Positions 25,869 through 36,439 of a stretch of 64,000 nucleotides of DNA are shown piece after piece. Made by a program: the position numbers and the translations under genes. The DNA is taken from assembly GCF_016909495.1 (NCBI RefSeq), contig NZ_JAFBFW010000001.1:248001-312000 (forward strand), read 5' to 3'. Each line of letters starts with the position of its first letter. Position 1 is the first letter of the stretch. This DNA is from Pantoea coffeiphila. Its GTDB lineage: Bacteria > Pseudomonadota > Gammaproteobacteria > Enterobacterales > Enterobacteriaceae. The notes below the pieces were generated by a model that was not told where the DNA came from, did no database searches, and worked only from the letters and a program-made list of their open reading frames with translations.

Positions 25869-27890
25869 TCAGAACTTCACGTTAACTTTTGCCCACCAGG
25901 TACGACCTGGCTCGTTAACCGGGGTATTAGACGAGTAACCAAAGCTGCTGTTACCCGCCAGATTCAGATGTTCGCTATACGCCTGATTGAAAATATTATC
26001 AACGCCAGCGCTCAGCTTAAGCTGCGGATTAAACTGCCAGGCCGCATTGGCGGAAAAGATGCTGAAACCGGGACTACGGCTAAAATCTTTGCCGACCACA
26101 TTTCCCTGGTTCAGCGCGATGCGATCCTGATGGCTGACCATCCGCAGCAGGGCGCTGGTGCTGAACGGTCCATTTTCCCAACCCAGCCCGAGCCGGGCAT
26201 CCAGCGGCGGCATCTGCGGCAGAGCCGTGTTATCACTGCGATTCTTGCCCCACGCCCACGCCAGGCTGGCATCCGTTGACCAGTGTTCTGTCAGCTGGTA
26301 ACGGTAACCGGCTTCAGCACCCATAATGGTGGCGTCAACGTTGTTTGCCTGGCTGATGCTGCTGTCGGCCGCATCGTAATTAAACAGAATAAAATCGTTC
26401 ACCCGGCCAACGTAGGCGGAGAGCCAGCCATCAAGGTGTTCACCGGAATATTTGGCGCCGAAGTCCAGCTGGGTGGTTTTTTCCGGCTTGACCGTATCAA
26501 ATGCCGCTGAACGGCCATCTGATCCGGTGGAAGGCGAAAATAACTCCCAGTAATCCGGGAAGCGTTCGGTATAGCCGACGCCAGCATACAGCATCAGCGG
26601 CACGTCGTTGAGTGTATGCTCCAGACGCATAAATCCGGCCGGCAGCGTATCGCTACGTTCGCCTTCACCGCTGGCGCTGAAATTATCCACCCACGTGCGA
26701 TCCAGACGTGCACCACCCACGATTTTATCCTGTTCGCTCGCCGACCAGCTCAGCTCACTGAACATGCCGACGTCGTGGAAGCGGGCATCTTTACTCCAGT
26801 CATCGCCGCTGCGCTGGCGGTGGGTGCTGGTCTGCATATCCAGACCGCTTTCGAGTTTAACATCGCCCAGCATCAGCGTGGCCATCGCCCGCCCGCCAAC
26901 GGTACGGCGGTCGAGCCTGCCCGACATGCCGCTGCTCATATCCATACCGCCCATCGCCATGCCATCCATGCTGCCCATTCCGGCAGTCGGTGAGCGCAGG
27001 GTGATATTATCCATAATATGGTCGGCATAGTTGTAATAAATTTGTGCCTCAACTTTATCCAGCACTTCACCGATGTTCGATTTCTCGAAGCGCAGGCCGA
27101 GGCTTTCACGCTTAAACTGTGAACCGTCCATACTGCGACCGGCGTAGCGGGCCTCGCCGTTGCCGCGCCCGGCGCTCAACTCCAGCAACGTATCGGCATC
27201 CGGCGTCCAGCCCAGCGCGATATCGGCATTCCATTTATCCCAACGAGAAGCAACACGATCGCCGTTGCCGTCTTTGTAGTCATCCGAACGCGATTTGTTA
27301 CCCAGCAAGCGCAGATAGCCCTGTTCACTGCCGAGGCTGAGGTCCGCATTCTGATCGTAGCGATGGTTTGATGCGGCCAGCAGGCTGGCATCGCCTTTGA
27401 TCCCTGGTTCTTTGAACTGCGGCTGCTGGCGTTCAAAGCGGATGGTTCCGGCGGAGTTTCCCGGCCCCCAGAGGACGGTTTGCGGCCCCTTGGTGATACT
27501 GAGTAAATCGAAGCTTTCCGGTGAAATATAGGATGTTGGTGCATCCATTCGCGCCGGGCAGGCCCCCGGCATTTCTCCGCCGTCGGTGAGGATACGCAGG
27601 CGTGAGCCAAACATCCCGCGAAATACCGGATCGCCGTTGGTGCCGCCGTTGCGTACCTGAGCAAAACCGGGAATGGTTTTCAGATAGTCGGAACCGTCGC
27701 TGGCGGGAACCGGCTGGCGTGGCGTTTTGGGGGATGTCACCACGTTCAGCGGATTGGACAACGGTGCCGTTACGGTAATCACTGCATCCTCGTTCACGAT
27801 GGGATGATGAGGATCGGAGGCAGCCTGGCTTTGGCATGCGATGGAAATAGCCGCACTCAGCAGTGAGCTGCGCAGGGGAAATGTATTCAT
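25869..27890 (-). CDS. TonB-dependent copper receptor (OprC/NosA-like)
   Basis: 673 residues. Signal peptide, then a plug domain with LKTIPGFAQVRNGGTNGDPV, RGMFGSRLRILTDGG and CPARMDAPTSYI, matching copper receptors; then a 22-strand-type barrel ending in VNEPGRTWWAKVNVKF. A Met/Gly-rich extracellular loop (MGSMDGMAMGGMDMSSGMSG, ~305-325) could bind Cu(I). Outer-membrane, energised by TonB/ExbBD. The DUF2946 gene lies upstream on the same strand, the small DUF2534 gene downstream. Confidence 0.92.
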   Translation of the reverse strand: MNTFPLRSSLLSAAISIACQSQAASDPHHPIVNEDAVITVTAPLSNPLNVVTSPKTPRQPVPASDGSDYLKTIPGFAQVRNGGTNGDPVFRGMFGSRLRILTDGGEMPGACPARMDAPTSYISPESFDLLSITKGPQTVLWGPGNSAGTIRFERQQPQFKEPGIKGDASLLAASNHRYDQNADLSLGSEQGYLRLLGNKSRSDDYKDGNGDRVASRWDKWNADIALGWTPDADTLLELSAGRGNGEARYAGRSMDGSQFKRESLGLRFEKSNIGEVLDKVEAQIYYNYADHIMDNITLRSPTAGMGSMDGMAMGGMDMSSGMSGRLDRRTVGGRAMATLMLGDVKLESGLDMQTSTHRQRSGDDWSKDARFHDVGMFSELSWSASEQDKIVGGARLDRTWVDNFSASGEGERSDTLPAGFMRLEHTLNDVPLMLYAGVGYTERFPDYWELFSPSTGSDGRSAAFDTVKPEKTTQLDFGAKYSGEHLDGWLSAYVGRVNDFILFNYDAADSSISQANNVDATIMGAEAGYRYQLTEHWSTDASLAWAWGKNRSDNTALPQMPPLDARLGLGWENGPFSTSALLRMVSHQDRIALNQGNVVGKDFSRSPGFSIFSANAAWQFNPQLKLSAGVDNIFNQAYSEHLNLAGNSSFGYSSNTPVNEPGRTWWAKVNVKF

Positions 27891-28089
27891 TTATTATTCC
27901 TGTTTTAACCATCAACGCTAACGTCTGATAACTATTTCATTCCCGTCATCCAGTGCTTTTATAACGCAATAGAAAATTCAGGGTGATAATAATCAAGGCG
28001 TGCGAGGTCCTGTGAAAATCACATTATTATTTTTGGCCAAACGATATATTTGCCGCTGGCAAATTATCGAGTTGAATAACATTCAGGAA

Positions 28090-28620
<531 letters not shown>

Positions 28621-28716
28621 TCGGCGCTGTGACAGACGATATAAAACCAAAAGGGCAATCTCTGGCAAAGTAAAATGACCGGCAGAGTGTAACGGCTTTT
28701 ATTTATAATGTTAAAG

Positions 28717-28729
28717 GATAATTCTTATC
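28717..28729. promoter_or_regulatory. GATAA-TTC-TTATC inverted repeat upstream of the copper genes
   Basis: A 13-bp palindrome resembling half of a Fur box, ~100 bp before the DUF2946 start. The rest of 28621-28972 shows no gene. Regulator uncertain. Confidence 0.35.
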
Positions 28730-28972
28730 ATAAAGCTATTTTTTAACGTTATTGCGACAGAGAATAAATTATCGCCGATTTACTCTTGGTGGATTTAAAC
28801 AAATATTTAACATTAAGGCTGATATTTAGTCTTGCAGCATTATCAACAGACGAAATATATTCTGGCAGAGAGCACCGGACTTTCATGGGATCGATAAAAC
28901 GGTTAACACGATATCATTTTCAAGTGGCCAGGCGCAGCCGCGCATATCTCAGCGACTGCGCCTGTAGTCAGT

Positions 28973-29923
28973 TTAATCGTCTTCGTCGTCGTCCAGTTCC
29001 ACCGGCGAAGTAAAACCGTCAGGTTTGATGGCTAACAGGTCACAGCGCAGGTGGTCGATGACCTGCTCTGCGGTGTTGCCAAGGAAGGCAGCGGAAAGAC
29101 CGGTGCGGCCAATAGTGCCAAGGACCACGACTCCCACCGAAAGATGCTCGGCCAGTTCCGGGATGACTTCCTCCGGTAAACCCTTTTCCACATGGGTGAA
29201 TTTCTCGTCAATGCTGAATGACTGACGTAACGCCTTCATTGCCACCAGATGCTGCCCACGAATTGCATCGTTATAGACGCTTGGGTCAAAATCGGGCAGT
29301 TCAATGGCGATATTGATTGGCGTCACCGGATAGGCACCGACCAGATGTACTTCGGTATGGTTTACCCGCTCGGCCAGGTCCAGCGTTTCCCGCACCAGCT
29401 TGGTGTTCAACGGATCGTGATGCGGTTCTTCGCTGGCGAGGTTGACGGCGACCAGCGCTTTCGCGCCCTCTGGCCAGGCCTGGTCTTTCACCATCCAGAC
29501 CGGGCAAGGGCATTTACGCAGCAGGTGCCAGTCGGTTGGGGTAAACACCACCGCCTGCAGGCGATCGTGCTGATGGGTCATTTTGATCACCAGATCGTGC
29601 TGGTTGTTCAGTACTTCCTGAATAATCGCTTCGAAGGGGCGGTTGTGCCACACCACTTTAATATCGATTTGCACACCGGCGGCCAGATAGGCCTGCGCCT
29701 GCTGGCGAATCCACTCAGTGCGCTGGCTGATCACGCCTTTACGCATCGTTAAGCGTTCGTCAGGCGACAGCAGAGTGGTCATCTCGTAGGAGAAATCATA
29801 GATCGGAAGAAAACAGGTAATCTTACCGCCAAGGCGCTGATTCAGATACACCGCGCGCCGCAGGGCAGGCTGGTCGTCCTGCTGCGGATCGATAGCCACA
29901 AGGATGTTTTGATAGTTAGCCAT
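28973..29923 (-). CDS. uspE: Universal stress protein E
   Basis: 316 residues from the ATG at 29923 ([20 protein letters not shown]) with GGAGAA seven bases upstream. Tandem Usp domains: the first with [10 protein letters not shown] and [11 protein letters not shown], the second with the ATP-loop-like [20 protein letters not shown]. Acidic tail VELDDDEDD. Cytoplasmic, stress and motility linked in E. coli. Adjacent to fnr on the same strand, as in E. coli. Confidence 0.96.
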   Translation of the reverse strand: MANYQNILVAIDPQQDDQPALRRAVYLNQRLGGKITCFLPIYDFSYEMTTLLSPDERLTMRKGVISQRTEWIRQQAQAYLAAGVQIDIKVVWHNRPFEAIIQEVLNNQHDLVIKMTHQHDRLQAVVFTPTDWHLLRKCPCPVWMVKDQAWPEGAKALVAVNLASEEPHHDPLNTKLVRETLDLAERVNHTEVHLVGAYPVTPINIAIELPDFDPSVYNDAIRGQHLVAMKALRQSFSIDEKFTHVEKGLPEEVIPELAEHLSVGVVVLGTIGRTGLSAAFLGNTAEQVIDHLRCDLLAIKPDGFTSPVELDDDEDD

Positions 29924-30039
29924 AATGGGTTCTCCATACACTGAGCGTGTAAGTTAAAGATAGCCCAATCAGACAAAAGGAAAAAGGGGAAAAGATATTG
30001 CCGGATCAATAAAATAACAAATATTGACCCGGCAAATCG

Positions 30040-30795
30040 TCAGGCGATTGCCCTGCTTTGGCCGGCAAGCTGGGAGAGGATTTCATGATTTTCAATAGTG
30101 ATATATTTGCCTTTCACCGCCAGCATTCCATTTTTCTGAAAGCGGCCAAGCAAACGGCTAATAGTTTCTACCGTCAATCCCAGGTAGTTACCGATATCGC
30201 CCCGCGTCATGGTCAGACGGAACTCGCGCTGAGAAAACCCGCGCTGTCCGAAACGACGAGAAAGACCGTAGATAAACGCGGCAAGGCGTTCTTCGGCATT
30301 TTTCTTCGACAGTAACAGGATCATCTCCTGGTCACCTTTAATCTCACCGCTCATCAGCCGCATCATCTGCTGGCGCAGGCTCGGCATTTTACCGGACAGG
30401 TCATCTAAGGTCTCGAAGGGGATTTCACACACCATCGCGGTTTCCAGCGCCTGCGCAAAGCTGGGATGCTGACTGCCGCTGATCGCGTCAAAGCCAACCA
30501 GATCGCCCGCCAGGTGGAAACCGGTAATCTGTTCGTCACCCTGTTCGGTGATGGTATAGCTTTTAATAGTGCCGGAGCGGATGGCATATAACGACTTGAG
30601 TTCGTCGCCGGCTTTGAACAGCGTCTGGCCTTTTTGAATTGGCTTCTTGCGCTCAATAATATTATCAAGCTGGTCAAGTTCGTGTTCGTTTAGCGTGAAG
30701 GGGATGCAGAGTTGACTGATGCTGCAATCCTGGCAGTGGATAGCACAACCACCTGATTGTATGCGTCGGCTGATAATTCTCTTTTCTGGAATCAT
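30040..30795 (-). CDS. fnr: Anaerobic regulator FNR
   Basis: 251 residues from the ATG at 30795 (MIPEKRIIS). The four cluster ligands expected from E. coli are present: Cys21, Cys24 and Cys30 in [14 protein letters not shown], and Cys123 in AMVCEIP. One residue is inserted relative to E. coli ([10 protein letters not shown]). cNMP-like domain, dimer helix, and the recognition helix in [19 protein letters not shown] site overlaps its promoter, so autoregulation is likely. Confidence 0.97.
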   Translation of the reverse strand: MIPEKRIISRRIQSGGCAIHCQDCSISQLCIPFTLNEHELDQLDNIIERKKPIQKGQTLFKAGDELKSLYAIRSGTIKSYTITEQGDEQITGFHLAGDLVGFDAISGSQHPSFAQALETAMVCEIPFETLDDLSGKMPSLRQQMMRLMSGEIKGDQEMILLLSKKNAEERLAAFIYGLSRRFGQRGFSQREFRLTMTRGDIGNYLGLTVETISRLLGRFQKNGMLAVKGKYITIENHEILSQLAGQSRAIA

Positions 30796-30814
30796 AATGT
30801 ACGCTCTATGATTA

Positions 30815-30828
30815 TTGACTGATATCAA
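30815..30828. promoter_or_regulatory. FNR site at the fnr promoter
   Basis: TTGACTGATATCAA against TTGAT-N4-ATCAA: nine of ten fixed bases. It lies 19 bases before the fnr ATG. Confidence 0.78.
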
Positions 30829-31194
30829 TTTTACCGTTTTGACTTACAAAATGAAACTCATCAGAGCAGTTTTAGCCACATAAAGATTAAGGATGTCATT
30901 ATTAAAAGCTATCCTGGTGAAATATATGATAAAAAACAATCCATTAACAAACTTAAATCTGCTTATTTAGCGATTTTTCATTGATCTGTGCCATTGTAAT
31001 CATGCGCTGTAGAGTATTGTTCTGCTCTTTGCCATCATAATTTACACTTAACTGTGGAATTATTTCGCCCATCAAAAAGCGATGCTGGCGCAATTTTCGC
31101 CTTGCCGCTTTCTATCTTGCTAAACTTCCCGTTAGGCGTTAAAACGTCATGCGCTGAATTGTCGCGCCGCAGGTGCCAGTAAAAGGAGTGAGTA
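30829..31194. other. Intergenic region fnr/smrA
   Basis: 366 bp, AT-rich, holding divergent promoters. In E. coli ogt lies beside fnr; no ogt remnant is visible here. No strong motif seen. Confidence 0.4.
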
Positions 31195-31767
31195 ATGACC
31201 TTTAACCCTGATGAAAGCGATATCTTCCGCCACGCGATGGAAGATGTCACACCGCTGAAAGACTGCAGCACGATTATGTGGCAGAAATCGCCATCCGCTA
31301 AACCCCCCAGGGATCGGCAGTGGGAAGAACAGTTGGATAATCCGTTGACCATCGGATTGCTGGAAGTTGTGCCGGGCACGCAGCCGCTGGAGTTTATTGC
31401 TGACGGTATACAGCCGGGGGTACTCGATAAACTTCGACAGGGCAAATATCCACCGCAGCTTAATCTTAATCTCATCAAGCAATCGGCAGAAAACAGTCGC
31501 CAGATGCTGTACCTGTTTATGCGCCAGGCGCTGCGAGATGATGTCCGCAATTTGCTGATAATCCACGGCAAAGCGCGGCACGACACGTCTCATGCCAACA
31601 TTATTCGCAGCTACCTGATGCGCTGGTTACAGCAGTTTGATGAAGTGCAGGCCTTTTGCAGCGCTCAGCCTCACCACGGCGGTAGCGGTGCGTGTTACGT
31701 TGCGCTGCGTAAAAGCGAACGGGCGCGGCTGGAAAACCGAGAGCAAAACGCCCGCCGCGCTCGTTGA
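31195..31767 (+). CDS. smrA: DNA endonuclease SmrA (YdaL-like)
   Basis: 190 residues. N-terminal helical part with FRHAMEDVTPLK, then a Smr domain with the LDKLRQGKYPPQLNLNLI region and the signature LLIIHGKARHD followed by LMRWLQQFDEV. Smr domains nick DNA or RNA; the E. coli YdaL fragment has DNA endonuclease activity. Start at 31195 follows GGAGTGAGTA. Position near fnr fits E. coli order. Convergent with pcaQ. Confidence 0.88.
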   Translation: MTFNPDESDIFRHAMEDVTPLKDCSTIMWQKSPSAKPPRDRQWEEQLDNPLTIGLLEVVPGTQPLEFIADGIQPGVLDKLRQGKYPPQLNLNLIKQSAENSRQMLYLFMRQALRDDVRNLLIIHGKARHDTSHANIIRSYLMRWLQQFDEVQAFCSAQPHHGGSGACYVALRKSERARLENREQNARRAR

Positions 31768-31771
31768 CGTT

Positions 31772-32695
31772 CTAACCAGAGTGAGATTTTCGAATAGTCG
31801 CCAGCAATATCTCTGCGCTCAGGCTGAGCGGAACGCCGGAGCGGGTAAGAATACCGACCGGCTCTCCCGGCCCGTGTGATGCCACGGGCAGTGCGGCAAG
31901 GGAATTGTGCAACAGATCCTCCTTAATCGCGCCGGAAGGAACAAACCAGACATAGTTGTAGCGTAGCGCCAGCTGGCGAGCCAGTGACGTGGCCGAGGTT
32001 TCGACCAGCGTGGGCGGCAGGCTGCATCCCTGTTCTTTCAGCATGGCTTCCGCCAGCCTGCGCGGGGCAGTCCCCTCAGGTGAGATCACCACAGGCCAGG
32101 ACATTGCGCGGGAAAGCGTGACGTTGTCACTCATCAGCGGATGATCGGGACGAACCACCAGCCGCAGTGATTCCAGGAACAGCAGTTCATAAGTCAGTCC
32201 GGTCATCAGTTCGGCGTCGGCCATGCGGCCGATGCCCACATCAAATTCCCCGGCCTTCAGCCCGGCTATCAGTACGTTATTGTGCAGCGTCGCCACCTGT
32301 ACAATGGTTTGCGGCCGCTGCTGATGGAACCGATCGAGAATAGAAGGCAGCATGCCGAGCGCCACGGTGGTTAACACGCAAACCCGCAGCACTTCCGGCT
32401 CCTGCGGTAACGGCGTATTAAAGGACTGTCCGGCATGATTGAGCGCATCAAGCACTTTAACCGCGTGAGTGAGAAACTGTTCGCCCATCATGGTCAGCTG
32501 CGCACCAAGCCGACCCCGCTCGAACAGTCTGGCTCCGGCCAGTTCTTCCAGTTCATTTAGCGTTTTTGACAGTGCGGGCTGGCTTAGCGACAGGGTTTCT
32601 GCAGCGCGGCCGAGGGTGCCCTGCTGCGCAACGGCAACAAAGGTATGCAGGTGGCGCAGTCGAATGCGCTGATTAAATTGATAATTTTTATTCAT
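31772..32695 (-). CDS. pcaQ: LysR-type regulator, PcaQ-like
   Basis: 307 residues. HTH in RLRHLHTFVAVAQQGTLGRA-AETLSLSQPALSKTL, then a substrate-binding domain. The sequence LGRAAETLSLSQPALSKTLNELE and the VVRPDHPL region fit PcaQ regulators of protocatechuate catabolism. It is divergent from an aromatic-acid MFS carrier, its probable target. No pca enzymes lie in the window. Symbol is by similarity. Confidence 0.7.
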   Translation of the reverse strand: MNKNYQFNQRIRLRHLHTFVAVAQQGTLGRAAETLSLSQPALSKTLNELEELAGARLFERGRLGAQLTMMGEQFLTHAVKVLDALNHAGQSFNTPLPQEPEVLRVCVLTTVALGMLPSILDRFHQQRPQTIVQVATLHNNVLIAGLKAGEFDVGIGRMADAELMTGLTYELLFLESLRLVVRPDHPLMSDNVTLSRAMSWPVVISPEGTAPRRLAEAMLKEQGCSLPPTLVETSATSLARQLALRYNYVWFVPSGAIKEDLLHNSLAALPVASHGPGEPVGILTRSGVPLSLSAEILLATIRKSHSG

Positions 32696-33014
32696 AGCTC
32701 AGATTAGTAATCTGGCGGTATTACTGGCAAGCTTGCGTTGCGGTTTTTGTTAACCTTATTGCAAAATTTAATTAACATTTGCTCCGTATAGCCCGGTAAC
32801 TATTACTTTTCAGGGCGTTAAATCACCCATCCTTAATGTGTGCTTATGCTTTACTGAGGTTAAAAGTACATGCAATTAATCAGGAGAACTTCATAACAAT
32901 CCGTTATGATAACGGGCTATTTTTCCGCTTGATCGCGCAGCAGGGCCCTGAGGCCGCAGAAACCCGCTTAGCAGGCTGGAGCGGGGTGACGATCGGCAAG
33001 CCAGGGAGTACGCA
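32696..33014. promoter_or_regulatory. Divergent pcaQ/MFS control region with palindrome at 32700-32714
   Basis: CAGATTAGTAATCTG is a perfect 15-bp palindrome five bases before the pcaQ start, suited to LysR autoregulation. GGTT-N6-AACC lies near 32738-32753. An open frame at 32836-33018 has no ribosome site or family and is not called. Confidence 0.45.
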
Positions 33015-34334
33015 GTGAACAGTACCGCGGCCATCGATATTCATGCATTAATCAACCGCAATGCATTAAGCCGTTACCAGAAGTGCATCATTGCACTGAG
33101 TTTTGCCGTTGTCGCCATGGACGGAATGGATATTGCGCTGATGGGCTTTATCGCTCCGGCGTTGAAAACGGCGTGGGGTGTCAGCAATCATCAGTTGGGT
33201 GCGGTTATCAGCGCCGCTCTGATTGGCTTGGCGCTGGGTGCGATGTTTGCCGGGCCGCTGGCCGATCGGTTTGGCAGACGGGTGCTGATTATCAGCAGCG
33301 TGTTTTTCTTCGGCCTGTGGACGCTGGCAACCGCATTTTCACAGAACCTCGATCAGCTCATGCTGTTCCGCTTTCTCACCGGTTTAGGGCTTGGGGCTGC
33401 GATGCCTAATGTCGGTACGCTGGTGGCGGAATATTCCCCCGAGCGCAAACGCGCGTTCCTGATCACCGTGGTGTTTTGCGGCTTTACCTTTGGAGCCGCC
33501 AGTGGCGGTTTTGCCGCCTCGTGGCTAATTCCTCACTACGGCTGGCATTCGGTACTCATTCTGGGCGGCGTTTTACCGCTGATGATTGTGCCGTTCTTAC
33601 TCCGCTGGCTGCCTGAATCCGTGCGTTTTATGATGACGCGCAATGCTCCAGCCTGGAAAATTCGCCGGATTGTCGAAAAGATGCACCCTGGAATGACGAC
33701 CGATCGTTGCCGTTTTGCCCTGAGCGAAATCGCCACAACCGGAGGAGCCGTGCGTCTGGTGCTGTCCCGACAGTATCTGTTTGGCAGCGTAATGCTGTGG
33801 GGCAGCTATTTTATGGGGCTGTTCCTGGTCTATCTGATCGGCAGCTGGCTGCCGTCGCTGGTCAAAGACATTGGTATGACGGTCACCCAGGCCGCGCTGG
33901 TCACGGCGATGTATCAGGCGGGGGGGACGATTGGTTCACTATTTGCCGGCTGGGTAATGGATCGCTTTAACGCTAATCTGGCACTGGCGGCAATCTATTT
34001 CACCGGTGCGATTGCTACCGTGTGTATCGGCTATGCGCCGGCAGACGTTCTGGTGCTGAGCTGTATCGCTTTTTGTAGCGGCTTCTGCCTTAACGGAGCG
34101 AATACCGGAATGAATGCACTGTCCGCCAGCTACTATCCAACGCGAGCGCGCGCTACCGGTTCCAGCTGGATGCACGGAGTGGGGCGAGTCGGGGCGATCA
34201 TCAGTGCTTTTGCCGGTGCGCAGATGTTGTCGATGGGCTGGAATATTACCGATGTCTTTTCCTTCCTGGCCATCCCCGCAGTCCTGACTACGCTGATGCT
34301 GGTGGCAAAATCGCGTTATGGTTACCGGCCATAG
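33015..34334 (+). CDS. Aromatic acid:H+ symporter, MFS AAHS family (PcaK/MhpT-like)
   Basis: 439 residues, 12 hydrophobic helices. Family marks: DGMDIALMGFIAPAL in helix 1 (the AAHS D(G/Y)xD motif), loop 2-3 GPLADRFGRRVLII, and YSPERKRAFL after helix 4. Inner-membrane uptake of benzoate-type acids such as protocatechuate or 4-hydroxybenzoate is the family role; the substrate here is unknown. Start GTG or ATG near 33015: GTG AAC at 33015 with GGGAGTACGCA upstream. Confidence 0.88.
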   Translation: MNSTAAIDIHALINRNALSRYQKCIIALSFAVVAMDGMDIALMGFIAPALKTAWGVSNHQLGAVISAALIGLALGAMFAGPLADRFGRRVLIISSVFFFGLWTLATAFSQNLDQLMLFRFLTGLGLGAAMPNVGTLVAEYSPERKRAFLITVVFCGFTFGAASGGFAASWLIPHYGWHSVLILGGVLPLMIVPFLLRWLPESVRFMMTRNAPAWKIRRIVEKMHPGMTTDRCRFALSEIATTGGAVRLVLSRQYLFGSVMLWGSYFMGLFLVYLIGSWLPSLVKDIGMTVTQAALVTAMYQAGGTIGSLFAGWVMDRFNANLALAAIYFTGAIATVCIGYAPADVLVLSCIAFCSGFCLNGANTGMNALSASYYPTRARATGSSWMHGVGRVGAIISAFAGAQMLSMGWNITDVFSFLAIPAVLTTLMLVAKSRYGYRP

Positions 34335-34634
34335 CGGGGCAAAACAACTGCCTCGCGGCCACTGGCTGACAAAATCAGGGGGAGCATCGCCCCCGATTTG
34401 TCTGTAAAGATCGAAATTTCTCTCACTTCCCAACTTCTGTCCCTTCATTTTTTACCTGCCTGATAAAAAAATATCTGACGCTTTATTTTGGTGCCTGTGC
34501 ACCAAATTGGTTTGATGCTGCATTAACTCGTTCTATTTGCGTCGTTTTATTTCTTATCATTAATGCCAAAATTAAACATCGCTCCCCACCATGGTGCGAT
34601 CGTCTCCAGGACTTTTTCATTACGAAAAAAGAGA
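34335..34634. other. Intergenic stretch before the tetR operon
   Basis: About 300 bp. No gene; the left part is the end of the MFS transcript, the right part is AT-rich promoter DNA. The minus-strand open frame here is a shadow. Confidence 0.4.
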
Positions 34635-34650
34635 TTGAACGAGTGTTCAA
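34635..34650. promoter_or_regulatory. TetR/BetI-type operator
   Basis: TTGAACGAGTGTTCAA: perfect inverted repeat TTGAAC-N4-GTTCAA, 56 bases upstream of the tetR ATG. Its TTGAAC/GTTCAA arms resemble BetI sites. Confidence 0.72.
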
Positions 34651-34706
34651 CGCTGTGTAAGTTAATAATCAATCGCAGGGTTTAAATAAATCAACAGGCA
34701 CATCAG

Positions 34707-35303
34707 ATGACGGTAATACAACGACAATCGGAACTTATCTCCGCCGCTTTAACCTGCCTGAAAAAGGAAGGATACAAAGGGTTATCGGTAAGAAAAATAG
34801 CTGATGAGGCGAAGGTTTCCGTCGGGTTGATTAATCACCATTTTGGCAGCCTGGAAAAATTAATATCCGCAGCCTATGAATCAATGGCGGGTGATATTCT
34901 GATTTCCCTAAAAGAAACCTGTGAAGGTGAAATTACCGATCCCGCTAAAAGAATTGAGGTGTTTATTCGGGAGAGTTTTAATCCATCAATTCTTGACCCC
35001 GATCTGCTTAATGCGTGGATAGTGTTTTGGGGAATGACGAGATACAGTCCGGAAATTGATAAATCTCACTCATTAACCTACGCCAGCTATCTTGAATTCC
35101 TTTCACAGCTACTTGGCGACCTGTGGCGGCAGGACAACAGTACGGAATGTAATATCCGACTGGCCAGTATTTCATTTTCATCAATGCTCGACGGTTTATG
35201 GGTGGAAAGCTGCCTTAACTCCCACGCATTTAAACCAGAAGATGCCGTATCAATCTGTCAGGCATGGATCAAAGGCTTCCGTGCCGGAATGTTTGCATCA
35301 TAA
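34707..35303 (+). CDS. TetR-family regulator, BetI-like
   Basis: 198 residues. HTH at about 20-50: LSVRKIADEAKVSVGLINHHFGSLEKLI, the BetI-style recognition helix with GLINHHF. The C-terminal half resembles the BetI ligand domain (TDPAKRIEVFIRESFNP, LNAWIVFWGM). It leads an operon with an aminotransferase (24 bp on), an MFS carrier and a 2-hydroxyacid dehydrogenase; the palindrome upstream is its likely site. Choline enzymes are absent, so the ligand is not expected to be choline. Confidence 0.88.
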   Translation: MTVIQRQSELISAALTCLKKEGYKGLSVRKIADEAKVSVGLINHHFGSLEKLISAAYESMAGDILISLKETCEGEITDPAKRIEVFIRESFNPSILDPDLLNAWIVFWGMTRYSPEIDKSHSLTYASYLEFLSQLLGDLWRQDNSTECNIRLASISFSSMLDGLWVESCLNSHAFKPEDAVSICQAWIKGFRAGMFAS

Positions 35304-35327
35304 TTAGAATATTTTTCAGGGGATAAT

Positions 35328-36437
35328 ATGATTAAGGAAGTAAGAAAAGAAGTGTACAACTGCGTGCCTTATGCCGCAGGGAAAAGTATGGAAGATGTGA
35401 TGGAAGAGTATGGTTTATCCAGCGCTATTAAACTGGGGTCCAATGAAAACCCTTACGCACCTTTTCATCTTTCCACGAAACGAATGATGGATGAAGTGCT
35501 GAAAATTAACAGCTATCCGGAAAAAAACTTTATCCGCCTGAAATCTATTCTGGCAGAGAGAAATAATCTGGCTGCGGAAAATATTGGTTTAGGTCACGGA
35601 GCCGGAGGCGTACTCGATACGCTGGCTAAAACCTTTATCAGCCACGGCGATGAAGTAATTGTTCCGAAAGAAACATACGGGCTGTATAACGAAATATCAA
35701 AAGGGATGGGGGCTGAGGTAAAACAGATCCCACTGGACGGCGAATTCCGTCTGGATCTGCGGGCAATGGCCGCAGCGGTGAGTGAAAAAACAAAGCTGAT
35801 TTGGGTCTGTAATCCAAACAATCCCACCGGCACCACCGTTAACAGCAATGAATTCTACGCCTTTATTGACGCACTGCCGAACCACGTATGGGTGGTATTA
35901 GATGAAGCCTATATTGAGTTTGCCAAACAGGACCATCTGATTGATGTAACCCGCCTGATTAGTGAAGGTAAAAAAATTATTAAAGTCGGCACGCTGTCGA
36001 AATATTTTGGTCTGGCGGGCGGGCGAATTGGCTACTGCATTGCCCGGCCCGAGGTGATCACCGCCTACGACACCATTAGCGAGCCGTTTAACGCCAACCG
36101 TATCGGTCTGGCCGGTGCGGTCAGCGTGCTGACGGAAGATCTGGCGACCTGCATCAGCTATGGCAACCGGCTTATCGCCTCCCGCGAAAGCATGATTGCG
36201 GAACTGCGCGAGGTGGGCTGTGTGTGCAGCGAGTCCGACACCAACTTTGTCTTTTTCTCTACGGATTTTGCAGCGAGCGATATTGCCACTCGGCTGCTGC
36301 AGCAAGGCGTGATTGTGCGTCCGTGCGGCGGCTGGGGCTACCAGAACCATCTGCGGGTGACGATCGGAACGGAAGAACAAAATAAAGTCTTTATCGACAA
36401 ATTTAAAAGCGTGTTGCAAACATTACAGGGTGCTTAA
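35328..36437 (+). CDS. HisC-like PLP-dependent aminotransferase
   Basis: 369 residues, fold type I. Marks: KLGSNENPYAP near the start, GHGAGGVLD, WVCNPNNPTGT, VVLDEAYIEF, PLP lysine in TLSKYFGLAGGRIGY, and the Arg in LRVTIG. This is the histidinol-phosphate/aromatic aminotransferase group. It lies in a TetR-led operon, outside any his operon, so it more likely transaminates an aromatic or modified amino acid. With the dehydrogenase of the operon it could interconvert an amino acid, a 2-oxo acid and a 2-hydroxy acid. Confidence 0.85.
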   Translation: MIKEVRKEVYNCVPYAAGKSMEDVMEEYGLSSAIKLGSNENPYAPFHLSTKRMMDEVLKINSYPEKNFIRLKSILAERNNLAAENIGLGHGAGGVLDTLAKTFISHGDEVIVPKETYGLYNEISKGMGAEVKQIPLDGEFRLDLRAMAAAVSEKTKLIWVCNPNNPTGTTVNSNEFYAFIDALPNHVWVVLDEAYIEFAKQDHLIDVTRLISEGKKIIKVGTLSKYFGLAGGRIGYCIARPEVITAYDTISEPFNANRIGLAGAVSVLTEDLATCISYGNRLIASRESMIAELREVGCVCSESDTNFVFFSTDFAASDIATRLLQQGVIVRPCGGWGYQNHLRVTIGTEEQNKVFIDKFKSVLQTLQGA

Positions 36438-36439
36438 TT

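Noticed and set aside
32836-33018. 60-codon frame between pcaQ and the MFS gene
   Set aside because: No ribosome site, no resemblance, overlaps the control region and the MFS start.
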